This document shows positions 33,462-42,929 of a stretch of 54,301 nt of DNA, piece by piece. This DNA comes from Clostridiales bacterium UBA1206. GTDB taxonomy: Bacteria; Bacillota; Clostridia; Oscillospirales; CAG-382. The notes under the pieces were generated by a model. The model made no database searches and was not told the DNA's origin. It saw only the letters and a program-made list of their open reading frames with translations. The stretch is taken from assembly GCA_002310055.1 (NCBI GenBank), contig DBXS01000031.1, positions 492 to 54,792 on the forward strand, read 5' to 3'. A program made the position numbers and the translations under genes. Position 1 is the first letter of the stretch. Every line of letters begins with the position of its first letter.

Positions 33462-34130
33462 TTATTTGCCGTGTACTTCGTCTAAGTATTGTTCACGCGC
33501 ACGCAAGCCGCGTTCCATTCCCTTTTTTCTGCCGAAATAAGCCAAAAAGCCGAAAGCGACGCATTCGACGACGGCGATTATGAGCGTGAGCGGGAGGAAT
33601 TTGAAAGCCAGCGTTTTATAGATAAAGCTGTTGTTCATAAGGTCGCGCGTACTGACTTCCGCCAGCACGTTGGCGTCTTTTATTCCGCCGAACAGTCTTG
33701 TGAGCGCCGCGGCGGGATACCAGAACTGCATTCCGAACACGCCGTTGAATTCCCTCATTATACCATTGCCTATATTGACGAGCGAGACGACGACCGCCGG
33801 AAGTGCGATCTGCAGTTTCATTTTGAACGGATCGGTCTTTTTGCCGTTCTTGCGTGCGATACGGTAAGCGAAATAGTAACAGCACAAAAAGCCCATCCCC
33901 AGGAATCCCGCGGTGGTGAGGATCGCCTGCAGCGGATAGACGGAATCGAAAAGATATGACGCGTCGGCTCGTAAGTCGACGAGCGACGGGGTGTGGATGA
34001 ACACGGAGCCCACCGTACGCATAACGATGGCGCCGAAAGAAGCCACTATGAGAGCGGCGAAATATATGACTGTATTGATTATAAAGCCTTCGTATGGGTC
34101 GCGTTCCTCGTTGTATTTAGCGAACTTCAA
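33462..34130 (-). CDS. Membrane protein of unknown function, four helices
   Basis: 222 residues that I do not recognise. Hydrophobic segments lie at about 16-37, 63-92, 106-124 and 177-199, with a soluble segment (about 125-170) containing FGMQFWYPAAALTRLFGG. The C-terminus is basic (RKKGMERGLRAREQYL). TTG start with GGTGG upstream. Own strong promoter; possibly read through into the ArsB/SLC13 gene. Confidence 0.75.
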   Translation of the reverse strand: MKFAKYNEERDPYEGFIINTVIYFAALIVASFGAIVMRTVGSVFIHTPSLVDLRADASYLFDSVYPLQAILTTAGFLGMGFLCCYYFAYRIARKNGKKTDPFKMKLQIALPAVVVSLVNIGNGIMREFNGVFGMQFWYPAAALTRLFGGIKDANVLAEVSTRDLMNNSFIYKTLAFKFLPLTLIIAVVECVAFGFLAYFGRKKGMERGLRAREQYLDEVHGK

Positions 34131-34155
34131 AATGTACCACCGCCTTTACTCAATT

Positions 34156-34184
34156 ATTATAACAGAGCGCTCAGCCGTTGTCAA
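34156..34184 (-). promoter_or_regulatory. Consensus promoter of the 222-residue membrane protein
   Basis: TTGACA (34179-34184), 17-nt spacer, TATAAT (34156-34161): both boxes perfect. Confidence 0.9.
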
Positions 34185-34196
34185 TAGCCGTATCCT

Positions 34197-34233
34197 TTAA
34201 AAGAAAGCGCCGGAGCTTTTTGCTCCGGCGCTT
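34197..34233 (-). terminator. Terminator after the dockerin protein gene
   Basis: AAGCGCCGGAGC / GCTCCGGCGCTT, 12 bp, with AAAAA loop, then TCTTTT on the minus strand. Confidence 0.9.
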
Positions 34234-34248
34234 GAAACAGTTATGATA

Positions 34249-37200
34249 TCAGAGAGGATAATCGTCGCCGAACAGGACGTGGCGAAGGAGATAGATGGCG
34301 TCGTTGCTGTTGAGCGCGCCGTCGCCGTTGAAATCGAGGTCGAGCGATTCGTCAAGAGGATAATCTTCTTCAAACAGTATATGTCTGAGCAGCAGGATGG
34401 CGTCGTTGGAAGAGACCTTGCCGTCTTCGTTGAGGTCGCCTCTGATACCGGGATCTTCGGGAGGGACATCATCGGGGACTATGATCTTTATGGATCTTAT
34501 TGTCACCGTAGTGTTGTTGGTGGCGTAGATGGTGATTCCGGTGAAGGTGATGTTGCCGTCGTCGTCCGGGAGCAGATCCACCTGGCCCTGATAATGGTGA
34601 GACGCTTCGTTTTCCTGATCGTACGCTTTGATCTCGGAAAGTTTGCATCTTACGGTATAGGTGCCGGAATAGAGGTCGCCGTTGCCCGCGCCGAGCTGTC
34701 CGCCGACGTTCTGCGAAAGCTTGATATACTGGCCGTCGTTGACGAAGAGGAGTATGGAGGTCTCGCCGCCGCTGCCGACGGTGAAGTCCATATCGATCTC
34801 GGCTTTGTCGAATTCGAACATAAGCGGTTTTTCGTAATCGGTATGCACGCAGGGCCAGCCGCCGCCGGATTCGGTGGTGACGGTCATAACGCCGTTTTCA
34901 TCGAACGAATAGACGGGGTTAACGCCGTTGCCCGCGGTCTTTTCGTAGACCTGGTCGGGAACGAGGTTCACGGTGCCGGTGAGCGGCTTGATGGTGGAAG
35001 TGGGGATATCGTAGTTGCCGGGAGTGTGGATGCCGTTGTAATCCTTGTTGAAATCCGCCGCTTTGACGATCTGGAAGTAGCCGCCGGGATACACGTCCTT
35101 GAGATCGACAAAGATATTGTGGAATTCGATGAAATCGCCTACCTGAGCGGATGCGGCGTAAGTTCTGTTGATATCCGAAAGATCGCCGTCCTGGTTCTTG
35201 TGAACGCCTATGGCGAGCATTCCTTCGGTGAGCTTGCCGCCGTCGTTGCCGTCGGGAGCTTTCTTCCTAGTGACTTTAAAGCCTTCTTTTTCGGCGTCCC
35301 AGGTCAGATACAGAGTCTGCGACCAGTTCACGTTGGCGGCTGTGCCGGTGAGGTCGGGAGTGGATTCGGGGTCGAATATATAAGCGGTGCCGGTGGTGAT
35401 CTTCTGGTTGAAGCCGTTGACCCAGCCGACGTTGGAAACGGAATCGAACGCTTCGTAAACTTCAATTTCGTTGATAAAGGTGAACACGCCGGTGCCGCTC
35501 TTCCAGCAGGACTGGAGACGAACGTAACGGGACGTGACCTTGCCGAAATCGTTTTCGGCCCAATAGACATTGCCGGGGGTGCCGAGCGTGAGGTCGCCGA
35601 CGACGGTCCAGTCGGTGCCGTTATCGGAAGAAGAGATGATCATGCGCGAAGGAGACGCGATACCGGAAACGCCGGCTGCCCAGGTATTGACGCACACCCT
35701 GCCCCAGGTCTTGGCTTCCTTGAGGTCGATGACAGCGGTGCCCACGTTATAAACTTCGCCGTCTATGGTCACGCCGGCAACGGAGTTGTTGTTTTCGTTA
35801 TTGCCGTTGACGTAGAAACCGAACCAGTCGCCCTTGTTGTACGAGTCGTTTTCGAGCGCGATACCGTCGTTGAGTTTGGCGTTGTAATTGCCGTAACCGG
35901 CGGTTTCGGGAGGTCCTTCGACCTTGCCGCCCACTATACGGACTTCGCCGTCGAGCGCAAGGTTGACGTTGTTGCATTCGAGCGCTTCGAGCAGCCTTTG
36001 CGCGGCCTCTTTAATGGCGGCGGGAGTGGCGTCGGGCGTGTCGCGGACCGCGAGCGCGTAATCGTAAGCGTCGCGGATATAGTCGAGCTGTTCTGCGGAA
36101 TAATCGGCGTAGCTGATGCCCTTAGCCTTTGCGATGGCGTCGGCGAGCGCAGCGCCGCCCGAGAAGAACGCGTTGATGTTCATTATTTCGCGGATGTAGT
36201 CGCCGCTGGTGGAAGTATCGGCGTTCCTGACTGCGAGCGCTTTATCGTAGACCGCCTGGAGCTCGGGGTCTTCGCCGCCGTTAAGCGCGGCTTCGGCGCG
36301 GTCGAGCAGTTCGTCCAGCGCGGCGACGAGATCGTCGTTAGGCTGAGGACGCTTGACTATGAGGATACAGTCGGAAATGCCGCGGCTGGAGCTGGTCTTG
36401 TAACCCGGTTCGCCCGAGCCGTCGTCCTTGACGTAGAGGCCGACCGATCCGCCGCCGTCCATACGGATGACGTTGACGCAGCCGGCGTCCTTCATCGTCT
36501 TGGCGACGTCTTTGAGCGTGACGCTTCTGCCGGAAGCGCCCGAGCTGCCGCCTTCGACCGTGAAGAAGACGTAGGTGCCGTCGGCTTTGATACCGAAAGC
36601 GTTCCAGCGCGCCGGAAGTGTGACGGAATGGGTGCCGATGGTGCTGTTTATCGCGGTCTGGTCAACGCCGTCCTTGACGAGCCAACCGACGTTGGTGATG
36701 ACGGAAGAGGCGTTTTCCATTATCTCTTTGGAAGCGGCGACGGTCTCGGCAGCGTTGATCTCTACCTTGGCGCCCGCTTCGAGGTCCTTGACGTAGTCGG
36801 CGTAGCTGGAACCGTTCTTTACGAAAAGGACGAATTTATCGGAAACGGTGTTGTAATCGTCGGCGAGCTGGTAGCCGTACGAATCGGTTCTGACTTCGAT
36901 TACTTCGCCCACGAGCGTTCCGCCCACGACGAGTTCGGTGTTGTTGACTTTTCTGCAGACGACTTCGTAGCCGGGAGTGGTATCGTAAGTGTCGCACTTA
37001 CTGCCGCAGGAGGCGTCGAAGTAGTAGAATCTGTCGCCGAAGGTGCCGTTCTTGCCCGGAGTTTTATTGATGTAATAAATGCCGTTGGGAACGACTTTGC
37101 CGTCGATGGAAAGCGTATATGAAATGGACGATTTTACGACGTCGAAATGGCCGTCGGAAGAAAACGCCACGACTTCATCGGAATAGCCGGAGTGCGCGCA

Positions 37201-37596
37201 GGTGATCTTGCCGTTGGATATGTTTATGCCGATGAGCATACCGTTGGACATATCGAAGAACGAGCCGTTCATCGCGCCGATGACGTCGTACCCGTATTTG
37301 TTGACAGCGCAGTTGTACTGGTTCTTGAGGTTGGTGGCGCTGCCAGCATAGCAAGTGAATACCATAGGGATAAAATCCGCCGAAGAGAATGTGATCATAT
37401 TTGCTACTTCGGTGTTGCCGTTTACGTAGCTGGTAAGATCGTATTCGGTGTATCTTGCGCCGGTCTCGATATCGTAAGCAGCGTCTTTATGTTCGACGAG
37501 CGCGTAATCCGCGGAAACGGCGAACAGAGACACCGCGCACGAAAGTATCATCGCCAGCGCGAGCGCAGCGGAAATGATGGAGCGTTTAGTTCTCAT
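34249..37596 (-). CDS. Secreted phosphodiester glycosidase with discoidin and dockerin domains
   Basis: 1,115 residues. Signal peptide about 1-29. NAGPA/DUF2233 phosphodiester glycosidase domain at about 60-415, with NGSFFD (110-115), MDGGGS (379-384) and SRGISDCIL (404-412). A helical FIVAR-like segment (about 420-540) is followed by a discoidin/F5-8C-like sugar-binding domain (about 545-715) and two further beta modules (to about 1040). A type I dockerin (1053-1115) has two calcium loops, DLNEDGKVSSNDA and DFNGDGALNSNDA. It probably cleaves sugar-1-phosphate diesters on surface polymers and docks to a cohesin. ATG after AAGGGT; own promoter. Confidence 0.88.
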   Translation of the reverse strand: MRTKRSIISAALALAMILSCAVSLFAVSADYALVEHKDAAYDIETGARYTEYDLTSYVNGNTEVANMITFSSADFIPMVFTCYAGSATNLKNQYNCAVNKYGYDVIGAMNGSFFDMSNGMLIGINISNGKITCAHSGYSDEVVAFSSDGHFDVVKSSISYTLSIDGKVVPNGIYYINKTPGKNGTFGDRFYYFDASCGSKCDTYDTTPGYEVVCRKVNNTELVVGGTLVGEVIEVRTDSYGYQLADDYNTVSDKFVLFVKNGSSYADYVKDLEAGAKVEINAAETVAASKEIMENASSVITNVGWLVKDGVDQTAINSTIGTHSVTLPARWNAFGIKADGTYVFFTVEGGSSGASGRSVTLKDVAKTMKDAGCVNVIRMDGGGSVGLYVKDDGSGEPGYKTSSSRGISDCILIVKRPQPNDDLVAALDELLDRAEAALNGGEDPELQAVYDKALAVRNADTSTSGDYIREIMNINAFFSGGAALADAIAKAKGISYADYSAEQLDYIRDAYDYALAVRDTPDATPAAIKEAAQRLLEALECNNVNLALDGEVRIVGGKVEGPPETAGYGNYNAKLNDGIALENDSYNKGDWFGFYVNGNNENNNSVAGVTIDGEVYNVGTAVIDLKEAKTWGRVCVNTWAAGVSGIASPSRMIISSSDNGTDWTVVGDLTLGTPGNVYWAENDFGKVTSRYVRLQSCWKSGTGVFTFINEIEVYEAFDSVSNVGWVNGFNQKITTGTAYIFDPESTPDLTGTAANVNWSQTLYLTWDAEKEGFKVTRKKAPDGNDGGKLTEGMLAIGVHKNQDGDLSDINRTYAASAQVGDFIEFHNIFVDLKDVYPGGYFQIVKAADFNKDYNGIHTPGNYDIPTSTIKPLTGTVNLVPDQVYEKTAGNGVNPVYSFDENGVMTVTTESGGGWPCVHTDYEKPLMFEFDKAEIDMDFTVGSGGETSILLFVNDGQYIKLSQNVGGQLGAGNGDLYSGTYTVRCKLSEIKAYDQENEASHHYQGQVDLLPDDDGNITFTGITIYATNNTTVTIRSIKIIVPDDVPPEDPGIRGDLNEDGKVSSNDAILLLRHILFEEDYPLDESLDLDFNGDGALNSNDAIYLLRHVLFGDDYPL

Positions 37597-37624
37597 AATA
37601 CTACCCTTTCTTGAGTTATATTAT

Positions 37625-37644
37625 AGATATATATAATTATATCT
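37625..37644 (-). promoter_or_regulatory. A/T-rich palindrome in the dockerin-gene leader
   Basis: AGATATA and TATATCT arms around a 6-nt centre, about 10-30 nt past the -10 box; a possible operator or chance in A/T-rich DNA. Confidence 0.3.
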
Positions 37645-37654
37645 TTACAAATCG

Positions 37655-37683
37655 ATTATAACATCACGCCGTATAAATGTCAA
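37655..37683 (-). promoter_or_regulatory. Consensus promoter of the dockerin protein gene
   Basis: TTGACA (37678-37683), 17-nt spacer, TATAAT (37655-37660). Confidence 0.9.
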
Positions 37684-37767
37684 GTATTTTGCGCGTTTGC
37701 GAACATAAAAAGCTTGAAACCGCCGCGCTTTTACGACACAATGCACAAAAAACGAAGCATAGAATAA

Positions 37768-37797
37768 AGCAAAACGCCCCGCGCGGGCGGGGCGTTT
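37768..37797 (-). terminator. Terminator at end of the seven-gene transport operon
   Basis: AAACGCCCCGC / GCGGGGCGTTT, 11 bp with a 4-nt loop, followed by TTTTGC on the minus strand; 22 nt beyond the last permease gene. Confidence 0.85.
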
Positions 37798-37819
37798 GTT
37801 GTGTGTGAAGTTTTGGCCG

Positions 37820-38857
37820 TCAGCCGGTGATACCGGAACGTTCCACGCCTTCGATAAGAGTCCTTTGAGCGAACAGATAAATGATAATGAGCGGGAACAG
37901 GATCATAAGGCCGCAGGTGTTGCGTATTGCCGTTTCGTACAGCGTCTTGGACGCGTATTCGGTATCCAGCGATTTAGGAATGGAGACGATATTCGTGAGC
38001 AGGCGGATCTTGGTGACGTCCTTGAAGAACAGACTGCTGTAGAACTGGTCGGTCCATTGCCAGGAGAACGCGAACATAAATACAGTTACCATCATAGGAA
38101 CGGACATAGGGAGTATGATGCGCAGGAACGTCTTGAAGACGCCGGCGCCGTCGACGTAAGCGGCTTCTTCGAGCTCGTCGGGCACTCCTTTATAATACTG
38201 ACGCATCATAAAGATGAACAGGCCGTTCTTGAACGCCAGGCCGCAGAACGAAAGTATTGCCAAAGGCCAATACGTGTTTAGCAGGCTGGCGATGGCGGGC
38301 GTGCCCGCCGTTGAGCCGAAGAGCTTGGCTATCGCTCCGTATATGCCCCAGATATCGAAATATCTGAATTTCATAAACATAGCCATCTGGATGGACTGGT
38401 GCGGGATGACCATGGTAAAGATGACGCACAGGAACAAGATCTTTTTGAACTTGAAGTTGAACTTGGCAAAGCCGTAACCGACTATGGAGCAGATGAACAT
38501 CTGCACCACGCCGCACAGCACCGAAAGCGTGGCGGTGTTGAACAGCGATTCCCAGTAATGGTTGTCGTTGATTATGGCTTTGTAAGTGTCGAGCGTGGGA
38601 TGTCTGGCGATAAGTCTGACGTGCACGTCGACGAAGTCTTCGCGGCTCATGAACGAACCGGAGATCTTGGAGATGTACGGGAAGAGTATGACGAACGAGA
38701 TGCCTACCAGCAGCACGAAACGGAATATCTTCCATGCGACTTTACCGAGGAAGTAGGTGGTCAGATACTTGGAACGCAGTTTGACCCAGAACGGGGTCTT
38801 TTCGTCGAACACAAGCAGCGAGGGATCTCTTTTGACTGTATCTTTTGTCTTATCCAT
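37820..38857 (-). CDS. Carbohydrate ABC transporter permease, MalG type (second pair)
   Basis: 345 residues, six membrane helices after a 45-residue N-terminal extension longer than usual. The cytoplasmic EAA loop, VPDELEEAAYVDGAGVFKTF (about 240-260), docks an ATPase. ATG after AAGGAGGGG. Last gene of the operon and partner of the MalF-type permease 12 nt upstream. Substrate unknown. Confidence 0.9.
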   Translation of the reverse strand: MDKTKDTVKRDPSLLVFDEKTPFWVKLRSKYLTTYFLGKVAWKIFRFVLLVGISFVILFPYISKISGSFMSREDFVDVHVRLIARHPTLDTYKAIINDNHYWESLFNTATLSVLCGVVQMFICSIVGYGFAKFNFKFKKILFLCVIFTMVIPHQSIQMAMFMKFRYFDIWGIYGAIAKLFGSTAGTPAIASLLNTYWPLAILSFCGLAFKNGLFIFMMRQYYKGVPDELEEAAYVDGAGVFKTFLRIILPMSVPMMVTVFMFAFSWQWTDQFYSSLFFKDVTKIRLLTNIVSIPKSLDTEYASKTLYETAIRNTCGLMILFPLIIIYLFAQRTLIEGVERSGITG

Positions 38858-38869
38858 TGTGACCCCTCC

Positions 38870-39859
38870 TTAATCTCTTCTCTGGTAAAAGACGTAAGCC
38901 GAAAGCAGGCCTGCGACTATTGCCAGGATAATGATTACCACCAGGAAGTAGACCCAGCTCATCGCCGTGGCGCGGACCATGCCTTTTGACTGCGAGTAGA
39001 TGTCGTTGATAAAGGTCATAACTCCGTTGGACTGCGCGGTGAACGAGTCGATGACCGTGTAGATGGTGTTGACCAGGATCATAGGGGAGATCATCGGGAA
39101 GGTTATCTTCCAGAAAGTTTCCCAGGCGCTGGCGCCTTCCATTTTACACGATTCGTAAATGGCGGGTGAGATGGACTGCAGACCGGCGAGGAAGATAAGC
39201 ATCTGAACGCCGGATTTTTCGACGATGCTGTAGACTTCGTTGACTACCCAGAGGACGTAGCCGACAAGATCCTGCCCGACTTTCATACTCGAGAAGAACT
39301 CCTGAACGTCGAGCAGTGAGATGATCTGCGTGCCGACGTTCGTCGTGGTCTGCATACTGCCGCCTTCCGAAAAGTTTGCCATTGAAGACTGCGTTGAGGC
39401 GAGGATGTTCTGAAGGTCGATGCTTTCGATTATACCGGTGGAAACGATGACCGGTATGAAGAAGATCGCACGGAACAGCGCTCTGCCTTTCATCTTCTGG
39501 TTGAGCAGAACTGCCATAAACAGCGAGAAGATGACTATTGCGGGAACTTTGAAGAGGAGGTCCTTGACGCTATCGATGAGCTTGCCGGTGAAATCGGCGT
39601 TTTCAAGGAACGCGTAGCGGTAGTTGTCGAGCCCAACCCAGGTCTTTGCAAGACCGCCGCCGGGGATGGTGCTCGTGTCCATGAAACTGAATTGTATGGA
39701 TTCGAATATCATGGGCAGGTAGATCAGGAAAAAGCCGATCAAGAAGGGGGCTACGAAGAACCAGCCGTAACGGGCTTTTTTCTTATCCAAAGAAACGCTC
39801 TTCTTTTTCTTCTTGGGGACTGCCTGAGGTTCGGTTTCGAACTGTTTAACGTTATCCAT
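38870..39859 (-). CDS. Sugar ABC transporter permease, MalF type with extra external loop (second pair)
   Basis: 329 residues with a basic Lys-rich N-terminus and six helices. An EAA-like loop, SPAIYESCKMEGASAWETFW, lies at about 225-244. Between helices, residues about 145-200 form an added polar segment (SSMANFSEGGSMQTTTN) not present in most MalF-type subunits of this size. I chose the ATG at 39859, which follows AAGGAGAG; the in-frame ATG at 39883 overlaps the preceding stop and has no ribosome-binding site. Confidence 0.88.
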   Translation of the reverse strand: MDNVKQFETEPQAVPKKKKKSVSLDKKKARYGWFFVAPFLIGFFLIYLPMIFESIQFSFMDTSTIPGGGLAKTWVGLDNYRYAFLENADFTGKLIDSVKDLLFKVPAIVIFSLFMAVLLNQKMKGRALFRAIFFIPVIVSTGIIESIDLQNILASTQSSMANFSEGGSMQTTTNVGTQIISLLDVQEFFSSMKVGQDLVGYVLWVVNEVYSIVEKSGVQMLIFLAGLQSISPAIYESCKMEGASAWETFWKITFPMISPMILVNTIYTVIDSFTAQSNGVMTFINDIYSQSKGMVRATAMSWVYFLVVIIILAIVAGLLSAYVFYQRRD

Positions 39860-39879
39860 CAACTGCTCTCTCCTTTCTT

Positions 39880-42800
39880 TCATTCGACTGCGGTCTTGAC
39901 ATAGCCGGTCGCGGGAATCGTTATCTTCTCGCCGCCGTATTCGACCGTGTAATCTTTAGTAAGGTAGTTGATGAAGAACACCGTGCCGTTTTCGTACGTG
40001 ACTTTGACCACTCTGTATTCATCATCTACGAATTCATGTTCAATTATGCGGCTGTACTTGACGCTCTTGAGCACTTCGTTCAGTTCGTTATAGGTGTTGC
40101 ACATATCCTGCAGCCATATAGCGTATTTGACCGAATAGTACTTGGAAAGCTTCCAGTTGTTGATATAGTTCTTGAGAACGGAAGTATTCTCGGCGGCTAT
40201 GACGAACATTGGGGACGCGCCGCTTTCGATGGTCCTGAGGAACTGACTGCGGTAGTCGCCCGCCAGGTTGATGGCGGTGCCGGAGAATTCGATATAACCG
40301 TGGATGAGCATTCCGTAGAACGGGACCGAAGCCACCGTGTAGTTATAATGCGAATCTTCGAGCGGGACGTTAACGATATCCGTAACGTACGGCCACGAAT
40401 AGTAGTTGCCGCCGGCGGTGAGCACCTTGCCGTTGTCTTCTTTGATCTTTGCAAGCAGACGGCTGACGATCTTCTTGGAGTCTTCCCTGTTGAGAGGTTC
40501 GTCCTCGTCGAAGTCGGAAGAAAGGTACTGGCCCATCGTGGTGACGGCTATGCCGCCGACGTTATACTTGGAATAATCCGCGTAAGTGTTTGCGTAGAAC
40601 TTTTCTATGGAGTTGGGCGATATTATACCCATCCTGGAATAAGTGTAGCCCTGATACAGAGGATCGTAATACTGCAGGCCGCAGCCTTCGTCGTTTATCG
40701 TCCTGGAAAGATCGTCCTTTGAGCTGAAGCCGTCGAACATTTCGTCCTTGGCGGCAAGCATAAAGTCGAGATCCGGGAACAGGGTGATATTGCCGTTGGC
40801 GGGGTCTTTTGCGTATTCGACGAGCTTGTTGAACTCTTCCTCGCCGCCGAGCGCGTCGCAGATATCGATCCCGTTGGGAACGAGCGGGATCATACCGTCG
40901 TTGCACCAGCCGTCGTAAATGAGCTTGACGTTCCTGATGCCCGCTTTATCTTTGAGGGTCTGCAGGATCTCGAGCGCTTTGGTGAAGCTGGTGAGCGGAA
41001 CGCTCTTCTGGTACGGGATGCCGAGGAAAGTCTTGGTGGTGTCGATAGCGCCGAGCGCTTCGATATAAAGCGGGATATCTTCGGATTCTTCCTCGAGGCG
41101 GGTTATGACGCCGTTGGTTTCGAGATAGTCGCGGTAGACCGACGCCATGCCGCTGTAGGAAGAATGCTCGGTGTCGAGTATGAACACGCGGATACCGTAG
41201 TCGCCGGTGTATCTTCTCTTGGATTCGACGGTCCACATCGCGTCCGTGCCGGCGGAAAGGCCGCCGCTTAAGGGATAAGTGTCGCTGGGACGCGGGTTGA
41301 AGGTGGTGTACGCCGAAGCGAACATATGCAGCGAACCGCCGTTTGTGACGGTGAGCTTGGCGAGCGAGTCGCCCGCGGTGACGACCGCGAGATAACCGTA
41401 ATTGGTGTAGGTGTCGCGGGATTTTTCGACTTCCGTTTCGACTTCTTCGCCGTTTTCATCGATGATTACTTCGATCTCGGTATATTTTTCGGAAGTCGTG
41501 AGGGTCTCGACCGCGCCGAACGCGGGATACCGGACCACTTCTCTGCTGCCGCCGGTCACGGAATGGTAAGCGTAGTCCTGACCGTAGATGGAGCTGGTGG
41601 TGGTGAACTGCGAACCCGCGATCGCCTGGAGGTCGAACAGCGTGCCCGAACCGTCGGGCGAGAAGATGTAGCCTCCGTTATGAACGTCGCAGGCGCCCGC
41701 GTAAGGAAGGATCGCTATGGATTTGAGCGTGTAGTTGGAAGAGTCGAAACGGATCTTGCCCGCGTTGAGGCGGATATAGAGGCCGTCTTTGTCGATAGTG
41801 TATTCCAGAGCCATTTTGAACAGAGCGGGGATCTTGTCGTTGGAGCTGTACTCTGTTTCGGCGTGGTCTTCTTCCATACGCTCTTTGGTGTAATCGGTAT
41901 ACAGTTTGACGAACTGCTCGACTCTGCGGATCTCCGCAGCTTTGGCGCTGCCTTCGAATACCTGGATAGCGAAGTTCTTGGTGCACGGATAATCCTTGAG
42001 GTCCTGTTCGCGGGTCCTCTTGGAGGTGTTCTGCGCACGGTCGACGAGCCAGTCGTAATAACCGGCTTTGATGCCCCAGGCGTTGTCGTCGTATCTCTTA
42101 CGGTATTCATCGCGCGTCATGAACAGGTATTCTTTGGTGACTTCGCTCAGTCCCGAAGGATCGAACGTTTCGCCCCACGCAAGTACCTGCTCGGGCTCGG
42201 TGAAGTGGGTGGTGTAATACGCCATAAAGGTCTTGGTCGTCTTACTGCTGTTTGCGTTTTCGGAAATCTGGATGAGAAGGTTCATCCATTTGTCGAGCTT
42301 GATCTGGCGCGGGACGAGGTAAGTCGTCTCTTCGCGGCCTATGGTGTATTCCAGGCGGAGGCCGCCGCGTATGATCTTGGACTTGATCTGATCGAACATC
42401 GCCGAACTTGCGTAGGATTCGAGCGTTGTTTCGTTGGTATTTTCCTGATATTTGATAATGATCTGCGAAAGAAGCGTTTTCTTCACCGCGTCGGAAGAAG
42501 GCTTCTGCGTGGTGATGGAGGTACTGCTGCCCAGCTTATACGGGTTGGTGCAGTAGTAGCCTACATATTTGTAAACGCCGCTTGAATACTTGGGGTATTC
42601 TCCGTTTTCGTCGGGTTCGGGGAGCTTCAAGCAAATGACTTCGCCGTTGTACTTATCGCTGTAAAGGGCGTAGCCCTCGCTGACGATAATCAAATCCATC
42701 GGCGGGATGTCTTCGCCGTCGCCCGCTATACGGTTCTGCACGGAGGTGAACTCCGCGGCGCGGTAAGCGGGGTCGAGCGTTTCCCAGATATCGACTTCGG

Positions 42801-42906
42801 AGGTGTTCGATTCATCTGCCGCGTACGCCGCCAACGAAAGGACCGACGGGGCAACGAACATTACCGCAAGCAATAACGCGATGGCTGTGAAAATGTGTTT
42901 TTTCAT
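39880..42906 (-). CDS. Large secreted DUF5696-type protein, glycosidase-like
   Basis: 1,008 residues. Signal peptide 1-30, an N-terminal region of unknown fold, a beta-rich stretch (about 370-600, IAILPYAGACDVHNGGYIFS), then what looks like a TIM barrel (about 610-905): LYIEALGAID, VKLIYDGWCNDG (660-671), ITLFPDLDFML (707-717), KVLTAGGNYYSWPYVTD. This order of beta-sandwich then barrel with Asp-containing strand ends recalls glycoside hydrolase clans such as GH36/GH101/GH129. I assign DUF5696 from memory of this gene neighbourhood, so the name is provisional. Start at 42906 after AAGGA. Probably a surface or secreted enzyme feeding the operon's permeases. Confidence 0.7.
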   Translation of the reverse strand: MKKHIFTAIALLLAVMFVAPSVLSLAAYAADESNTSEVDIWETLDPAYRAAEFTSVQNRIAGDGEDIPPMDLIIVSEGYALYSDKYNGEVICLKLPEPDENGEYPKYSSGVYKYVGYYCTNPYKLGSSTSITTQKPSSDAVKKTLLSQIIIKYQENTNETTLESYASSAMFDQIKSKIIRGGLRLEYTIGREETTYLVPRQIKLDKWMNLLIQISENANSSKTTKTFMAYYTTHFTEPEQVLAWGETFDPSGLSEVTKEYLFMTRDEYRKRYDDNAWGIKAGYYDWLVDRAQNTSKRTREQDLKDYPCTKNFAIQVFEGSAKAAEIRRVEQFVKLYTDYTKERMEEDHAETEYSSNDKIPALFKMALEYTIDKDGLYIRLNAGKIRFDSSNYTLKSIAILPYAGACDVHNGGYIFSPDGSGTLFDLQAIAGSQFTTTSSIYGQDYAYHSVTGGSREVVRYPAFGAVETLTTSEKYTEIEVIIDENGEEVETEVEKSRDTYTNYGYLAVVTAGDSLAKLTVTNGGSLHMFASAYTTFNPRPSDTYPLSGGLSAGTDAMWTVESKRRYTGDYGIRVFILDTEHSSYSGMASVYRDYLETNGVITRLEEESEDIPLYIEALGAIDTTKTFLGIPYQKSVPLTSFTKALEILQTLKDKAGIRNVKLIYDGWCNDGMIPLVPNGIDICDALGGEEEFNKLVEYAKDPANGNITLFPDLDFMLAAKDEMFDGFSSKDDLSRTINDEGCGLQYYDPLYQGYTYSRMGIISPNSIEKFYANTYADYSKYNVGGIAVTTMGQYLSSDFDEDEPLNREDSKKIVSRLLAKIKEDNGKVLTAGGNYYSWPYVTDIVNVPLEDSHYNYTVASVPFYGMLIHGYIEFSGTAINLAGDYRSQFLRTIESGASPMFVIAAENTSVLKNYINNWKLSKYYSVKYAIWLQDMCNTYNELNEVLKSVKYSRIIEHEFVDDEYRVVKVTYENGTVFFINYLTKDYTVEYGGEKITIPATGYVKTAVE

Positions 42907-42929
42907 ATCACTCGTCTTCCTTTCTGATT

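Noticed and set aside
34243..37122. Open frame of 959 codons on the plus strand opposite the dockerin protein
   Set aside because: The predicted protein is Val/Gly/Asp-rich with no domain, and it mirrors the codon bias of the real gene, which has a signal peptide, domains, promoter and terminator.
37684..37767. Possible small gene or RNA between the dockerin gene promoter and the operon terminator
   Set aside because: No start with a ribosome-binding site, no promoter and no stable stem apart from the terminator.
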